Shown piece after piece: positions 52,501-60,385 of a stretch of DNA of 64,000 nucleotides. Every line of letters starts with the position of its first letter. The first letter of the stretch is position 1. The DNA comes from CAJBNH01 sp964447285 (GTDB taxonomy: Bacteria > Myxococcota_A > UBA9042): contig CAYURO010000016.1 in NCBI GenBank assembly GCA_964447285.1, positions 31,052-95,051 on the forward strand. The letters are read 5' to 3'. The translations under genes and the position numbers were made by a program. Below the pieces are notes generated by a model. The model saw only the letters and a program-made list of their open reading frames with translations. It ran no database searches and was not told the origin of the DNA.

Positions 52501-55500
52501 CCGCAGCAGCGTGCAAGGCCCCGCGACGTCTGCAGTCACGGCCCCCGGCAAGACGCTGGGCTCCGGTGCGACGCAGGTCAAGCTTCTGGCGGGCGGCAGC
52601 CTGACGCATCAGGTGGCCAGCGACGGCGTCAAGGACCTGAACGGCGACGCCAACGCCGAGTTCGGCGAAGCCTCGACCGACGGCACCAACTGGCACGTCC
52701 GCGGGACGGCGACCCTGCAGAACACGGAGGTTGGGACTTTCAAGGGCACCGTTCAGGGCGGCCTTGTGTCCGAGCGCTTCCTGCCGCCGTCGCTTCGCAT
52801 CCAGAAGGGCGGCAACGTCAGCGCGACGTTGGACGGCCCGACCGTCAGCGCCATCAGCGGTACCGTGAACTACACCGTGACCCGTGCCGACCAGCCGTTC
52901 GTCGGCGGCACGATGACGATCACGGCGGCCAAGGACCCCAGCACGCTGAGCGGCGACATTCAGGGCACCGTCCAGCAGAAGACGACGTTTGGAAAGATCG
53001 ACGTCCTCACGGGCGGCGACTTGGCCGGGCGCATCGAGGACAACAACAAGGTCACGCTCGGCGGCAGGCTTGCGTTCCAGTACGACAACTTCCTGGCGGG
53101 CACGATTGCGCTCGACGGCCAGCTTGACCCGACCGGCGGCAAGGTCCAAGGCGAAGCCCAGGCCACTACGCTTGCGGGCAAGACGCAGGGACCGATCACC
53201 GTGCTCGCGGGCTCGGCGATGGGCGCCAAGGTCGAAGCCAGCGAACCCACCCAGGTGTGGGGCACCCTGATGGCGACCGCCGCGGGCCTGATGGGTTCCG
53301 TGGAGATCCCGCGCGAGTCGAACTCCACGCCGACCAACGTCAGCGGTACGGCCACGTTCGGCGTAACCCAGGACCTGCCCGTCGGCGGCAGCGGCTTGGT
53401 CCTCGCGTCCGGCTCGCTGTTGACCGTCGGCATGCAGAACAACGCCTTCACCAGCGTCGCCGGCACCGCGGCGTGGAAGTTGGGCGACTGGCTCACCGGC
53501 AAGCTCACGGTTGAAAGCGGCGGTACTTTCGAGCAGATCTCCGGCACGGGCACTGCGCAATTGGCCAAGAACCTGCCCGTCGGCGGCACGGGGCTCTCGC
53601 TGCTTCCCGGTACGGGCTTCAGCGCGAACATCGTGGCCAACCAACTGGATTCGGTCGGTGGCTCTCTGGCGTGGGAGTACGGCGCGGACGGTTGGGTGGG
53701 CGGCTCGCTGACTGTTCCGGACGGCACGAAGATCGAGTCTCCCTCCGGCACCGCATCAGCGTCGCTGAAGGTTGAAAAGTCGTTGGGCGAACTGGTGTTG
53801 CTGCCAGGCGGCGGCGTCCAGGTCGAGATTGCGGCGGGCGACCCGACCTCGTTCCAGGGCGACGTGCTCTGGGCATACGGCTCGGACAGGTACCTCGAAG
53901 GCAGCGTGACGGTGGCCGCCGGTTCGGGCTTCGACAGCCTCAGCGGTCAGGCAACCGCCCGATTCGCCAAAGACAAGCCGGTTGCCGGCAGCGGGCTGGT
54001 CATCAAGCAGGGCGGTTCGCTGACCTTGCAGATGAGCGCAAACGAGCCAGGCACCTTCGACGGCGAGGTCGGCTGGCAATACGAAGACTGGGTCAAGGGC
54101 ACGGTGATCGTCCAGGGCGGCAGCAAGGACGACATCCGCGGCGAAGCCACCGCAACGCTGATCGCCCCGCACGCGGTCGCGGGCACCGGTCTCGAACTGC
54201 AGCCGGGCGGCGCGGCCTCCATCACTTTGGAAGGCACGGAGATCCAGGAGTTCGGCGGTACCGTCCAGTGGAAGTATAGCAAGGGCATCCCGCTGGCGGA
54301 GGGGGCGCTGACTGTCGAGGGAAAGACCCGCCTGGACAGCATCACGGGCGACGCGGACGCTCGCCTGCTGACCAACCTTCCGTTCGGCGACATGACGGTT
54401 CTGGCCGCGGGTTCGAACATCCAGGCGCACATCGCTCAGAGCAAGGTAGAGACCTTCGGAGGCACGGCAGACTTCGTCTACGGCGGGTGGCTGAAGGGCA
54501 ACGTCACGGTGGACCCCAAGTCGACGGCAGAGCAGATCAGCGGTCAGGCGACAGCGGCCATCGAAGCGCCGTACAACCTGCCGGGCACCGAGCTGACGCT
54601 CCAGCCGGGCGGCGGCGGCCAGGTGACGGTCGAGAACAGTGCGGTCAAGTCGCTGGACGGCACGCTGCCGTGGACCTATGGCGCAGACGAGTGGCTCAAC
54701 GGCACTGTCGTGCTCGACGCCGGCTCGACTCCAGACAAGTTGACCGGATCCATCACGGCGACGCTCGCCAAGAACTGCATCCTGGACGAGCAGGTATCGC
54801 TGCTCGAAGGCGGCACGCTCACCGCCCAATTCGACGGCTCGAAACTGCAGCAGTTCAGCGGCCAGGTGGGCGTGGGCTATGAGGACTGGCTGCAGGGCGA
54901 CCTGGCGATCCAGAACTCGAACCTCGAGCAGGTCAACGGCACCGTCAAGGCCACGCTGATTCTCGACAAGGCGCTCGACGACAAGTTCTCGCTGCTCCGC
55001 GGCGGCTCTGCGCAGGTCGAGATCGCCAACAACCAGGCCAAGTCCTTCACCGGCGACGTGAATTGGCGCTACGAGCAGTGGCTCGAGGGCAACCTGCACG
55101 TCGATGCGGGCGACGGCAAGCAGGTCTCGGGCACGGGCTCGGCGACGCTGAAGGAGCAGAAGGCGGTCGGCGACGGCAAGCTCGAGCTTCAGCGCGGCGG
55201 AGCGCTGCGCGGCAAGTTCAACGCCAACGCGCTGGAAGGCGTGGGCGGCGAGGTCGGCTGGAAGTACGACGAGTGGCTTGAAGGCAACGTGACGGTGCCC
55301 GACTACAGCACGCTCGATGCCATCACCGGTACAGCTACAGCCAAGCTGTCGGCTTCCAAGGACTTGGGCAACGAGACCCTGTTGAAGCAGGGCGGCGATT
55401 TGCAAGTCGATTTGGCCGCCAGCGCGGTCACCAAGCTGGGTGGACAGGTGGAGTGGCGTCATGCCGGCTGGCTGGGCGGCTCGGTCACGCTGAACCCGTC

Positions 55501-58500
55501 GGCTCCGGACCACTTGACCGGTCAGGCGACGGCTTCCGTCATCCAGCGCAAGGAAGTGGCTCCGCCGCTTGCGATCGAACGCGGCGGCAGCATGCAACTC
55601 GAGTTCGACACCGCGAAGTCGCTGCTCGACGTGCCGTTCAGCGCGAACCTCGCGTGGGACTATGAGGGCTGGCTCGCGGGCGATGTCGACGTTCAGGGCT
55701 CCACGTTCACCAACCTGAACGGCAACGGCCGCGCGTACTTGAAGGCCGAAAAGGACATCGGCGACCTGAAGTTGCGGCGCGGCGGCGAGCTGCGGGCAGC
55801 CATCGCCGGTTCCAAGCCAGAAAGCTTCGGCGGCGACCTGAACTGGCAGTTCCAGAGTTGGCTGGCCGGCACCCTGTCGATTCAGGACGGCAGCAAGCTT
55901 GACAACTTGAGCGGCAAGGGCACAGCGGCCCTCTTGGAAGACAAGCCGCTGGCGGGTGACCTGTCCCTGAAGGCGGGTGGTCAGCTACAGGCAGAGCTCG
56001 CGGCGAACAAGCTGACGACCTTCGGCGGCACGGCGTACTACAAGTACAGCGATTGGCTGGACGGCACGCTGCAGGTCGATGCGGGCTCGACGCTCGAGTC
56101 GGTCGGCGGCAAGGGCAACGCTGCATTCACGCGCGACTACGCGGTGGGCGGCTCCGAGCTGTTCGTCAAGCAGGGCTCCAGCGCCGAAGCGACCTTGCAG
56201 AACAGCCAGTTCCAAGGAGTCTCGGGCGAGTTGGGGTGGAAGTTCCAAAACTGGGCTGAGGGCAACGTCAGCCTGCAGACCTCCAAGCTCGAGTCGATCG
56301 ACGGCAACGCTCAGGCTCGCGTCGTGGCCGAGAAGCCCGTGGCGGGTGAGCTGAAGCTCCTGCCGGGCGGCAGCGCTGAGGTCGACATCAAGGGCAACGC
56401 GCTCCAACAGTGGGGCGGCGAGGTCCGTTGGCAGTACAGCGACTTGCTTCAAGGCTCGCTCTCCATCGAGGGCAAGCAGAACCTGGACGCGCTGAGGGGC
56501 AAGGGCGAGGCCCGCCTCATCCGCGACTTCCCGCTGTCGGGCACCGAGGTCAAGCTGCTGTCGGGCAGCGGCTTCGAGGTTCAGGTGTCGGCCGCCGAGG
56601 TCGAGAAGTTCAGCGGCAAGGCACGCTTTCAGTACAGCGACTGGCTGCAGGGGGCCATCGAGCTCACCGAGTCGACGCCGAAGTCGGTCAACGGCCTGGC
56701 CCGCGCGCAGGTCATCAAGCCTTTCGCGCCCGGTGGCGGTCAGTTCGAGCTGCGCCAGGGCGGCAATCTGGAAGCCCAATTCAAGAACAACGTGTTCGAC
56801 ACCATCGAGGGTGAGGCGCAGTGGGAGTACAAGGACCCGCAGGCCCATCTGGACGGCGCCATCACCCTTCCCAAGTCACCCGTCACCGCCATCAGCGGCA
56901 AGGCGACCGGACGTCTGCTGGAAGACACGGCACCGGTGGCGAAGACCAAGCTGCTGGCCGGTGGCAACCTCGAGCTGACGGTCGCGAACAGCAAGCCCGA
57001 GAACATGGGCGGCCGCATCGATTGGGAGCACGACGGCTGGATTGGCGGCTGGGTCGAGATCCCCAAGGGCACACCGGTCGCCGGTCCGTACGGCGGTAAG
57101 GCCGGCGCGATCCTCAAGGCAGACAAGCCGTTGGGCGACAAGTTCACGGCGCGCAAGGGCGGCAACGTCGAGCTCGAGTTGGCTCCCGGTGCCTCGGTAG
57201 AGGACGCAAGCTTCCAGGGCAGCCTTGCCGTCGACTACGACAGCTGGTTGCGCGGTACGCTGACGGCCGACGCGGGATCGAACTTCCGCGCCCTCAGCGG
57301 CTCGGCGCAGGTCGAGCTCATCGGCGACAAGGAAGTCGGCTCGTCGGGTCTCAAGCTGCTGCAAGGCGGCAACGCGGAAGCGAAATTCGCCAACAACAAC
57401 CTGACGACCTTCGGCGGCGTGCTGCTCGTGCAGTACCAGGACTGGCTCGCGGGCTCCATCCGTGTCGACGCCGGCTCGACCATCGACTCGGTCTCCGGTC
57501 GCGCCACAGTGCAGCTGAAAAACGAGAAGAAGATCGGTGACTTCACGCTGGTGCAGGGCGGTTCGGTCACGGTTGATGTCGTGGCATCCAACCTCGGCAC
57601 GTTCGGCGGTCTGGTGAATTGGACGTACCAGGACTGGGCCAAGGGCGATCTGGTGGTGGACGGAACCAGCACGTTCGAGTCGATCTCCGGCCATGGCGCG
57701 GCGGTCGTCACGGCAGACAAGCCGCTGCCGAAAGACATCGTGCTGAAGACCGGCAGCAACCTGCGCGCCAAGGTCGTGGCGTCGGCGATCGACAGCTTCG
57801 GCGGCAACGCAGACATCGAGTACCAGAAGTGGATCAAGGGCGGCGTCACGCTGACGGGCGAGAACAAGCTCGAGTCGCTGTCCGGCCAGATTCACCTGAG
57901 CACCATGGAAGACAAGGACTTGGGCGGTCAGGTCACGCTGAAGAAGGACAGCCGCGCCCAAGGCCAGATGGAAGCCTCCAAGATCACGACGATCTCCGGC
58001 ACCGTCGGCTTCGAGTGGACCGAGTACGTAGGGGGCATGATCACCGTGGCCTCGGGTTCGACCCTCGAGTCCATCTCCGGTCAGGCGCAGATCGAGCTAT
58101 TGAAGGACAAGGATCTCGGCGGCGCGCTGGTGCTGAAGAAGGGCGGCAACGCCCAAGCGATGTTCGATGGCACCGGGATCACCAGTGTCTCCGGCCAGCT
58201 GTCCATCGAATACGACAAGTGGCTGCTGGGCAGCATCACCGCGACCGGCACGCTCGAGGAGTTGTCCGGCAAGGCGGTGGTTTCGGTCGTCGCAGAGAAG
58301 ACCTTCGGCAAGATCGCGATTCGCCAAAACTCCTCGCTGGAAGCGGACTTCACGGCCAACGCCGTCACCGAGTACCGCGGCAACATCGAGGTTGGCTACG
58401 AGGAGTGGCTCAAGGGCACGCTGAATTTCAAGGCCCAGGACCTCAACAGCGTCTCCGGCACCGCTTCGCTCGAGGTCATCAACGACCACGACCTCGTCGA

Positions 58501-60286
58501 CCCGATCAGCCTGCTCAAGGGCAGTTACCTGCGCGCCAATTTCGAGGCGAGCTCACTCAAGGACTTTGGCGGAACCGTGCGCGTCGGCGTGCGCGAGTGG
58601 GGTAAGGGCGAGCTGACGGTGCGGGACGGTTCGACCGCCGAGTCCGTGTCCGGCAGCGGCAAGATCGAGCTCGAGCAGCCCAAGAAGCTGGGAGATTTCG
58701 TCACGATTACGCGCGCTTCGCTGGGTGCGGACTTCGAAGCCAACCAGATCAAGAGCATTTACGGCGAAGCCGAAGGTGAGGTGAAGGATTTCGGCAAGGG
58801 CTGGATCCGCATCGACCGCTCCAGCACGCTGACCAGCTTCACGGGCCAGGCCGGCCTTGCCTTGGAAAAGCCCAAGCCGATCGGCAAGTTCGCAGAGTTG
58901 TCGGGCGGCAAGATCATCGCCAACTTCGAGAACAACGCGCTGAAAGACTTCGGCGGCCGCGTCGACATCACGGTATTCGGTTGGGGCAAGGGCACGGTCG
59001 AGATCGAGTCTGGCAGCACGATGGAGAGCATCAAGGGAACGGCGACCTTGACGCTGACCGAGCGAAAGGAGCTCGCTGGCGGCAAGGTTGCGATTACCGG
59101 TGGCAGCGTGTCTGCGACGGTCGACGGTCAGAAGCTCACGCGCGTCGCGGGCAGGATCGAGGCTGAGCTCACCGGCATCGCAAAGGGCGAGCTGTCGGGC
59201 GAGATCGACGTCGAGAAGCAAGAGGTCAGCGGAACCGGAAAGCTCACGCAAATCAAGGCGTGGACGGCCGGACCCGTGAAGATCGAGGGCGCCGAGCTCC
59301 AGGCCAGCGTCAGCAAGAACAAGCTGATGGGAGCAACCGGCAAGGGCACCATCGACGCGGGCAAGTTCGGTCGCGGCACGTTCGACGTGAACTACGAGGA
59401 CGTCGGCGGCCAGTCGGTCTTCTACGGCACGGGCGAGGTCGAGTTCCAGCCACACGACCGCGTGAAGGGCAAGCTGGGCGTGACGCTGTCGCGCGAGCAA
59501 AAGTTCACCGGCGAGGGCAGCGTCGACATTCAGATCAGCAAGGATGTCCACGGTATGGCGGGCGTCGCGCTGGACGACCAGGGCCACGTCAAGCTGCGCG
59601 GCAGCGTGAACATCCCGGGCCCGTTCGAGCTCTTCAAGCCCGAGCCTTACAAGAAAGACATCACGCTGCTGGACCTCTCGTTCGTGGTCTACACGCCGCC
59701 CACCGTCAAGGTGAAGGTGGGCGCCGGCCTGGGAATCGAGTGTGGCATCAAGCCCTTGACGCTCAGCAACATCTCGCTGGGCGGCGAGGTCGACCTGATG
59801 GAACCCGCGTTCGCGTCGATGAGCGTGACAGGCCACTTGGCGTCGAGCGCCTATTGCGACCTGAATGCGTACGTCGAGGGCTCCGTCCAAGTGTCGGCAG
59901 CGGTCGTGGCGGTCGAAGCTGGCCTGCGCGCAGCGCTGAACCTGCACCTCGAAGCAGCGTTGTCGGCGGACCCGACCATCACGGTCGACCGCAACGGCCT
60001 GAACTTCGACATGCCGGTCGACGCCAAGCTGACGGCAGCCCTGAACCTGGTTCTGACGTTCTTTGCCAAGGTCAAGGTGGGACTCGATGTCGGCATCTTC
60101 TCGGTCATGGCGACCGTCTGGAGCTACGAGAAGTCACCGGATCCACTGAAGTTGGCTGAGATGAGTGTCGGCGCCAAGGGCCGCGTCCAGGCAGGCGCAG
60201 GCGGCTTCACCGGTACCATGAACCCCGAGTACCAAGCGCCGGACCTGTCGCTGTCGTCCCTGAAGCGCGCCCTGCACCTCGATTAG
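46598..60286 (+). CDS. Giant DUF4157 (eCIS-core) protein with about 46 W-x-G repeats
   Basis: 4,562 residues from ATG 46598, with no signal peptide and no transmembrane helix seen. Order: (1) a short charged N-terminus; (2) an Ala/Pro/Val/Gln-rich, disordered-looking region to about residue 650; (3) a DUF4157 domain at about 665-745, with the family's RDMSDVRVHTGEKAKELADLHG, AYAQGADIV and AHVVQ elements, but the metal motif HExxH is EELAH (730-734); (4) a beta-rich section from about 790; (5) about 46 diverged repeats (about 1208-4190), mean 66 residues, each centred on a Y-x-[DE]-W-[LV]-x-G element followed by alternating strands, S-G-x-A-x-A and L-x-x-G-G; (6) a unique C-terminal domain (about 4330-4562). 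DUF4157 is known from effectors of extracellular contractile injection systems and other toxins. The long repeats suggest a fibre, stalk or tube. The function is unknown. Confidence 0.85.
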   Translation: MFEKAKLNRDDQKAQKAPVKPHDVAVTEVEAQKAPDLPDLGATGASVTGDLGRQVEQAENDPAQMAEQQKELARVQSLPAGDPELESFKKPEALAAQVPEGGGASGAAKSQAQGMSPQAEQQAPATLGANAQQVSTASGGDAVDVKSMEVPKAPPIDGEVAAAMSNAQTAPPKGPEPTEMAAEPAAEPPQVKVAAESPEVKSAPQPTQLDTQAPKAGVDSTAGGPAPAQVPAAAPEAVQTGDASAEGMAGAEPQKSPEVAPQPVAAAAESVPQAAPAVVADAQIATPKAVAPAPVAAANIAEVQAQPVGEKAAVAVAVPEASVAPTAAAAVAEAPKAEAAAAAAPALTAPSPQVAPATAQTPAVAPTLTPAEPGQAQIQAPAATAPQAPAPVVEGVKAAVEAPPSAAAPATGVAGGAPAVAPAANPTVSGGAAPVVVAPAQAEAPVAVTEVPAVAAPDLAAPLAAVPAAVPAAAPDLLDAGPEAIEAAPGAAAAAPAPQVAVPAAGASVAAPALQLPAGSLSDPLAGQVAAGELGSPVFGQTAEQAENLAQQAAADQDPDALQTISQVAEVAGLDPKVEVAAEAAGRAKQVEQALASGPEGAAAAAQSLLPQQAQEVLNGGRRAIDQVQGAAQADRQADQGMERLQRVTSDPTADVRKMLGEGDAVPGQLRQKAEQSLGRDMSDVRVHTGEKAKELADLHGATAYAQGADIVMGKAEELADPDREQVMAEELAHVVQMGGEQAATRGATGVSSATDQAEQAARQAAEKVLDGAKVLGLRNDQARRAIYRNDGTAAADGPKMPDRVELSLGGKKVTANLPQMQAGTTSKRVSLPSMGIPGLTVKSAAMLNFDSTSGQFKGGFVDGAISVGTVMNRPMAKIKIEENGEMTSTFDNTPLKVGSLIDANVTATVTAAGVTGKGTLRFSDLRGEKLTQWLKSGSVDVNVSSEGAVTGSGSLGIGVGGFTEGTLAAKVQDAGLSGAVTIQNAAEVALAPKSTLTTGTLTGQLSDSSKVDLSGDLQLSVETLGGQGKVAAKWDSETEKVTGAASLKSEQPTMLGKANVQSATLTGQVTDSQLTRLDGDGKAQFDSLFEGSWTGGIDLTSEKVDFTLGGKLVAPIIQNEVTVSDGSLTIEVKAGELTSTAGNVDFKLGSFLTGSAVLEEGTNANTINATATTALVSPQTFDGVTLSQGSITLKVRGPQVEVVSGSTDLVYRDVAKGTLELTESPNVREFSGSGKAKLNEGLSWGDIQVKSGAIDLSLQANKVDEAQGQMKMGWRDNVEGQMSFDAKKEFTAITGTATAHLTGPQPLSGALTLTADEGKTFDLDFKNSTFDSFKGAFGWEYEKFAGEVTVAEPLKDFQAISGEGKADLNDDLPIGVLSGTELMGKKGSSLTGVLRDGSFIGVKGSLNWQYSSWLAGKAEIAAPKQSIESIDGTLDAQVIAAKTLPNNTKVEVQPGAAGALRVELVNSQPKRYSGTLDFIYDRFLQGQVAVSGDMLDFSTLAGESAGKVIAKQMMGNVEVQPGSTMNVKFVDSEFSNFDGSIKFLYKDWLKGTAQALPGGGSSVKVGVIGAAEASLTRTPTEMTGDFSVLRGGRVNVDLEANKDIASFKAGSLVNWKYSDWLSGKMTLDQDNLINSIKSKTTADVKEKQVATSPSFVLKPSSGVGVEFAASKPVAFTGSVAAAVDGWLEGTLAIGANTTATTFNGKLTGALAKEKPVDGTPTTLTAGGTVTVDVVANFPEGVSGTIPFKYGDAGAEWLGGTVEGQSGGGGLRSLAGEVSASVLAQKTISSKFTLEQGGDLTMPMANATIATLGGQAVFTSSDPVASWLSGELTLNSASTQAAVGGDYTGQITKELPGGVGLKLLPGSEVSGLIEQNSVRTLAGQVQWQFEDWLQGQVDAAPAEPAKVSGAGDARVFKELPVIPGQLFLIEGGGFTAKLDGGSLTSFSGSVPFRYEDWLKGKVDVTEGTRSSVQGPATSAVTAPGKTLGSGATQVKLLAGGSLTHQVASDGVKDLNGDANAEFGEASTDGTNWHVRGTATLQNTEVGTFKGTVQGGLVSERFLPPSLRIQKGGNVSATLDGPTVSAISGTVNYTVTRADQPFVGGTMTITAAKDPSTLSGDIQGTVQQKTTFGKIDVLTGGDLAGRIEDNNKVTLGGRLAFQYDNFLAGTIALDGQLDPTGGKVQGEAQATTLAGKTQGPITVLAGSAMGAKVEASEPTQVWGTLMATAAGLMGSVEIPRESNSTPTNVSGTATFGVTQDLPVGGSGLVLASGSLLTVGMQNNAFTSVAGTAAWKLGDWLTGKLTVESGGTFEQISGTGTAQLAKNLPVGGTGLSLLPGTGFSANIVANQLDSVGGSLAWEYGADGWVGGSLTVPDGTKIESPSGTASASLKVEKSLGELVLLPGGGVQVEIAAGDPTSFQGDVLWAYGSDRYLEGSVTVAAGSGFDSLSGQATARFAKDKPVAGSGLVIKQGGSLTLQMSANEPGTFDGEVGWQYEDWVKGTVIVQGGSKDDIRGEATATLIAPHAVAGTGLELQPGGAASITLEGTEIQEFGGTVQWKYSKGIPLAEGALTVEGKTRLDSITGDADARLLTNLPFGDMTVLAAGSNIQAHIAQSKVETFGGTADFVYGGWLKGNVTVDPKSTAEQISGQATAAIEAPYNLPGTELTLQPGGGGQVTVENSAVKSLDGTLPWTYGADEWLNGTVVLDAGSTPDKLTGSITATLAKNCILDEQVSLLEGGTLTAQFDGSKLQQFSGQVGVGYEDWLQGDLAIQNSNLEQVNGTVKATLILDKALDDKFSLLRGGSAQVEIANNQAKSFTGDVNWRYEQWLEGNLHVDAGDGKQVSGTGSATLKEQKAVGDGKLELQRGGALRGKFNANALEGVGGEVGWKYDEWLEGNVTVPDYSTLDAITGTATAKLSASKDLGNETLLKQGGDLQVDLAASAVTKLGGQVEWRHAGWLGGSVTLNPSAPDHLTGQATASVIQRKEVAPPLAIERGGSMQLEFDTAKSLLDVPFSANLAWDYEGWLAGDVDVQGSTFTNLNGNGRAYLKAEKDIGDLKLRRGGELRAAIAGSKPESFGGDLNWQFQSWLAGTLSIQDGSKLDNLSGKGTAALLEDKPLAGDLSLKAGGQLQAELAANKLTTFGGTAYYKYSDWLDGTLQVDAGSTLESVGGKGNAAFTRDYAVGGSELFVKQGSSAEATLQNSQFQGVSGELGWKFQNWAEGNVSLQTSKLESIDGNAQARVVAEKPVAGELKLLPGGSAEVDIKGNALQQWGGEVRWQYSDLLQGSLSIEGKQNLDALRGKGEARLIRDFPLSGTEVKLLSGSGFEVQVSAAEVEKFSGKARFQYSDWLQGAIELTESTPKSVNGLARAQVIKPFAPGGGQFELRQGGNLEAQFKNNVFDTIEGEAQWEYKDPQAHLDGAITLPKSPVTAISGKATGRLLEDTAPVAKTKLLAGGNLELTVANSKPENMGGRIDWEHDGWIGGWVEIPKGTPVAGPYGGKAGAILKADKPLGDKFTARKGGNVELELAPGASVEDASFQGSLAVDYDSWLRGTLTADAGSNFRALSGSAQVELIGDKEVGSSGLKLLQGGNAEAKFANNNLTTFGGVLLVQYQDWLAGSIRVDAGSTIDSVSGRATVQLKNEKKIGDFTLVQGGSVTVDVVASNLGTFGGLVNWTYQDWAKGDLVVDGTSTFESISGHGAAVVTADKPLPKDIVLKTGSNLRAKVVASAIDSFGGNADIEYQKWIKGGVTLTGENKLESLSGQIHLSTMEDKDLGGQVTLKKDSRAQGQMEASKITTISGTVGFEWTEYVGGMITVASGSTLESISGQAQIELLKDKDLGGALVLKKGGNAQAMFDGTGITSVSGQLSIEYDKWLLGSITATGTLEELSGKAVVSVVAEKTFGKIAIRQNSSLEADFTANAVTEYRGNIEVGYEEWLKGTLNFKAQDLNSVSGTASLEVINDHDLVDPISLLKGSYLRANFEASSLKDFGGTVRVGVREWGKGELTVRDGSTAESVSGSGKIELEQPKKLGDFVTITRASLGADFEANQIKSIYGEAEGEVKDFGKGWIRIDRSSTLTSFTGQAGLALEKPKPIGKFAELSGGKIIANFENNALKDFGGRVDITVFGWGKGTVEIESGSTMESIKGTATLTLTERKELAGGKVAITGGSVSATVDGQKLTRVAGRIEAELTGIAKGELSGEIDVEKQEVSGTGKLTQIKAWTAGPVKIEGAELQASVSKNKLMGATGKGTIDAGKFGRGTFDVNYEDVGGQSVFYGTGEVEFQPHDRVKGKLGVTLSREQKFTGEGSVDIQISKDVHGMAGVALDDQGHVKLRGSVNIPGPFELFKPEPYKKDITLLDLSFVVYTPPTVKVKVGAGLGIECGIKPLTLSNISLGGEVDLMEPAFASMSVTGHLASSAYCDLNAYVEGSVQVSAAVVAVEAGLRAALNLHLEAALSADPTITVDRNGLNFDMPVDAKLTAALNLVLTFFAKVKVGLDVGIFSVMATVWSYEKSPDPLKLAEMSVGAKGRVQAGAGGFTGTMNPEYQAPDLSLSSLKRALHLD
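50222..59200 (+). repeat. Array of about 46 diverged ~200-bp coding repeats
   Basis: The giant gene body has units averaging 199 bp (66 codons), recognised at the protein level by the W-L-x-G element (counted by eye from about 50,222 to 59,160). Units are too diverged to be obvious direct repeats in DNA. Several units carry insertions of 3-8 residues before the W. The last four (from about 58,570) lose the Tyr-Asp part and read G-W-G-K-G or similar. Confidence 0.75.
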
Positions 60287-60316
60287 CCGACATCCTGAGC
60301 AAACGGCTGCGGTGGT

Positions 60317-60334
60317 CCCTGTCCTTGGACGGGG
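60317..60334. terminator. Hairpin between convergent genes
   Basis: CCCTGTCC (60317-60324) pairs with GGACGGGG (60327-60334) across the short gap between the giant gene and the lamin-tail protein gene. It is a compact GC-rich stem without a U-tract, possibly a bidirectional terminator. Confidence 0.35.
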
Positions 60335-60385
60335 TCGCCGCGCGTTGATTGGGCGAGGTTGGGTGGACTTGCCGAGGAGCGGACG

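Noticed and set aside
50222..59200. ~200-bp periodicity considered as CRISPR or satellite DNA
   Set aside because: The period exists only at protein level within one uninterrupted frame; there are no identical short repeats with unique spacers.
46598..60286. Complete contractile injection system next to the DUF4157 protein
   Set aside because: No sheath, tube, baseplate, tape-measure or AAA+ genes lie in the window; only the cargo-type domain is present.
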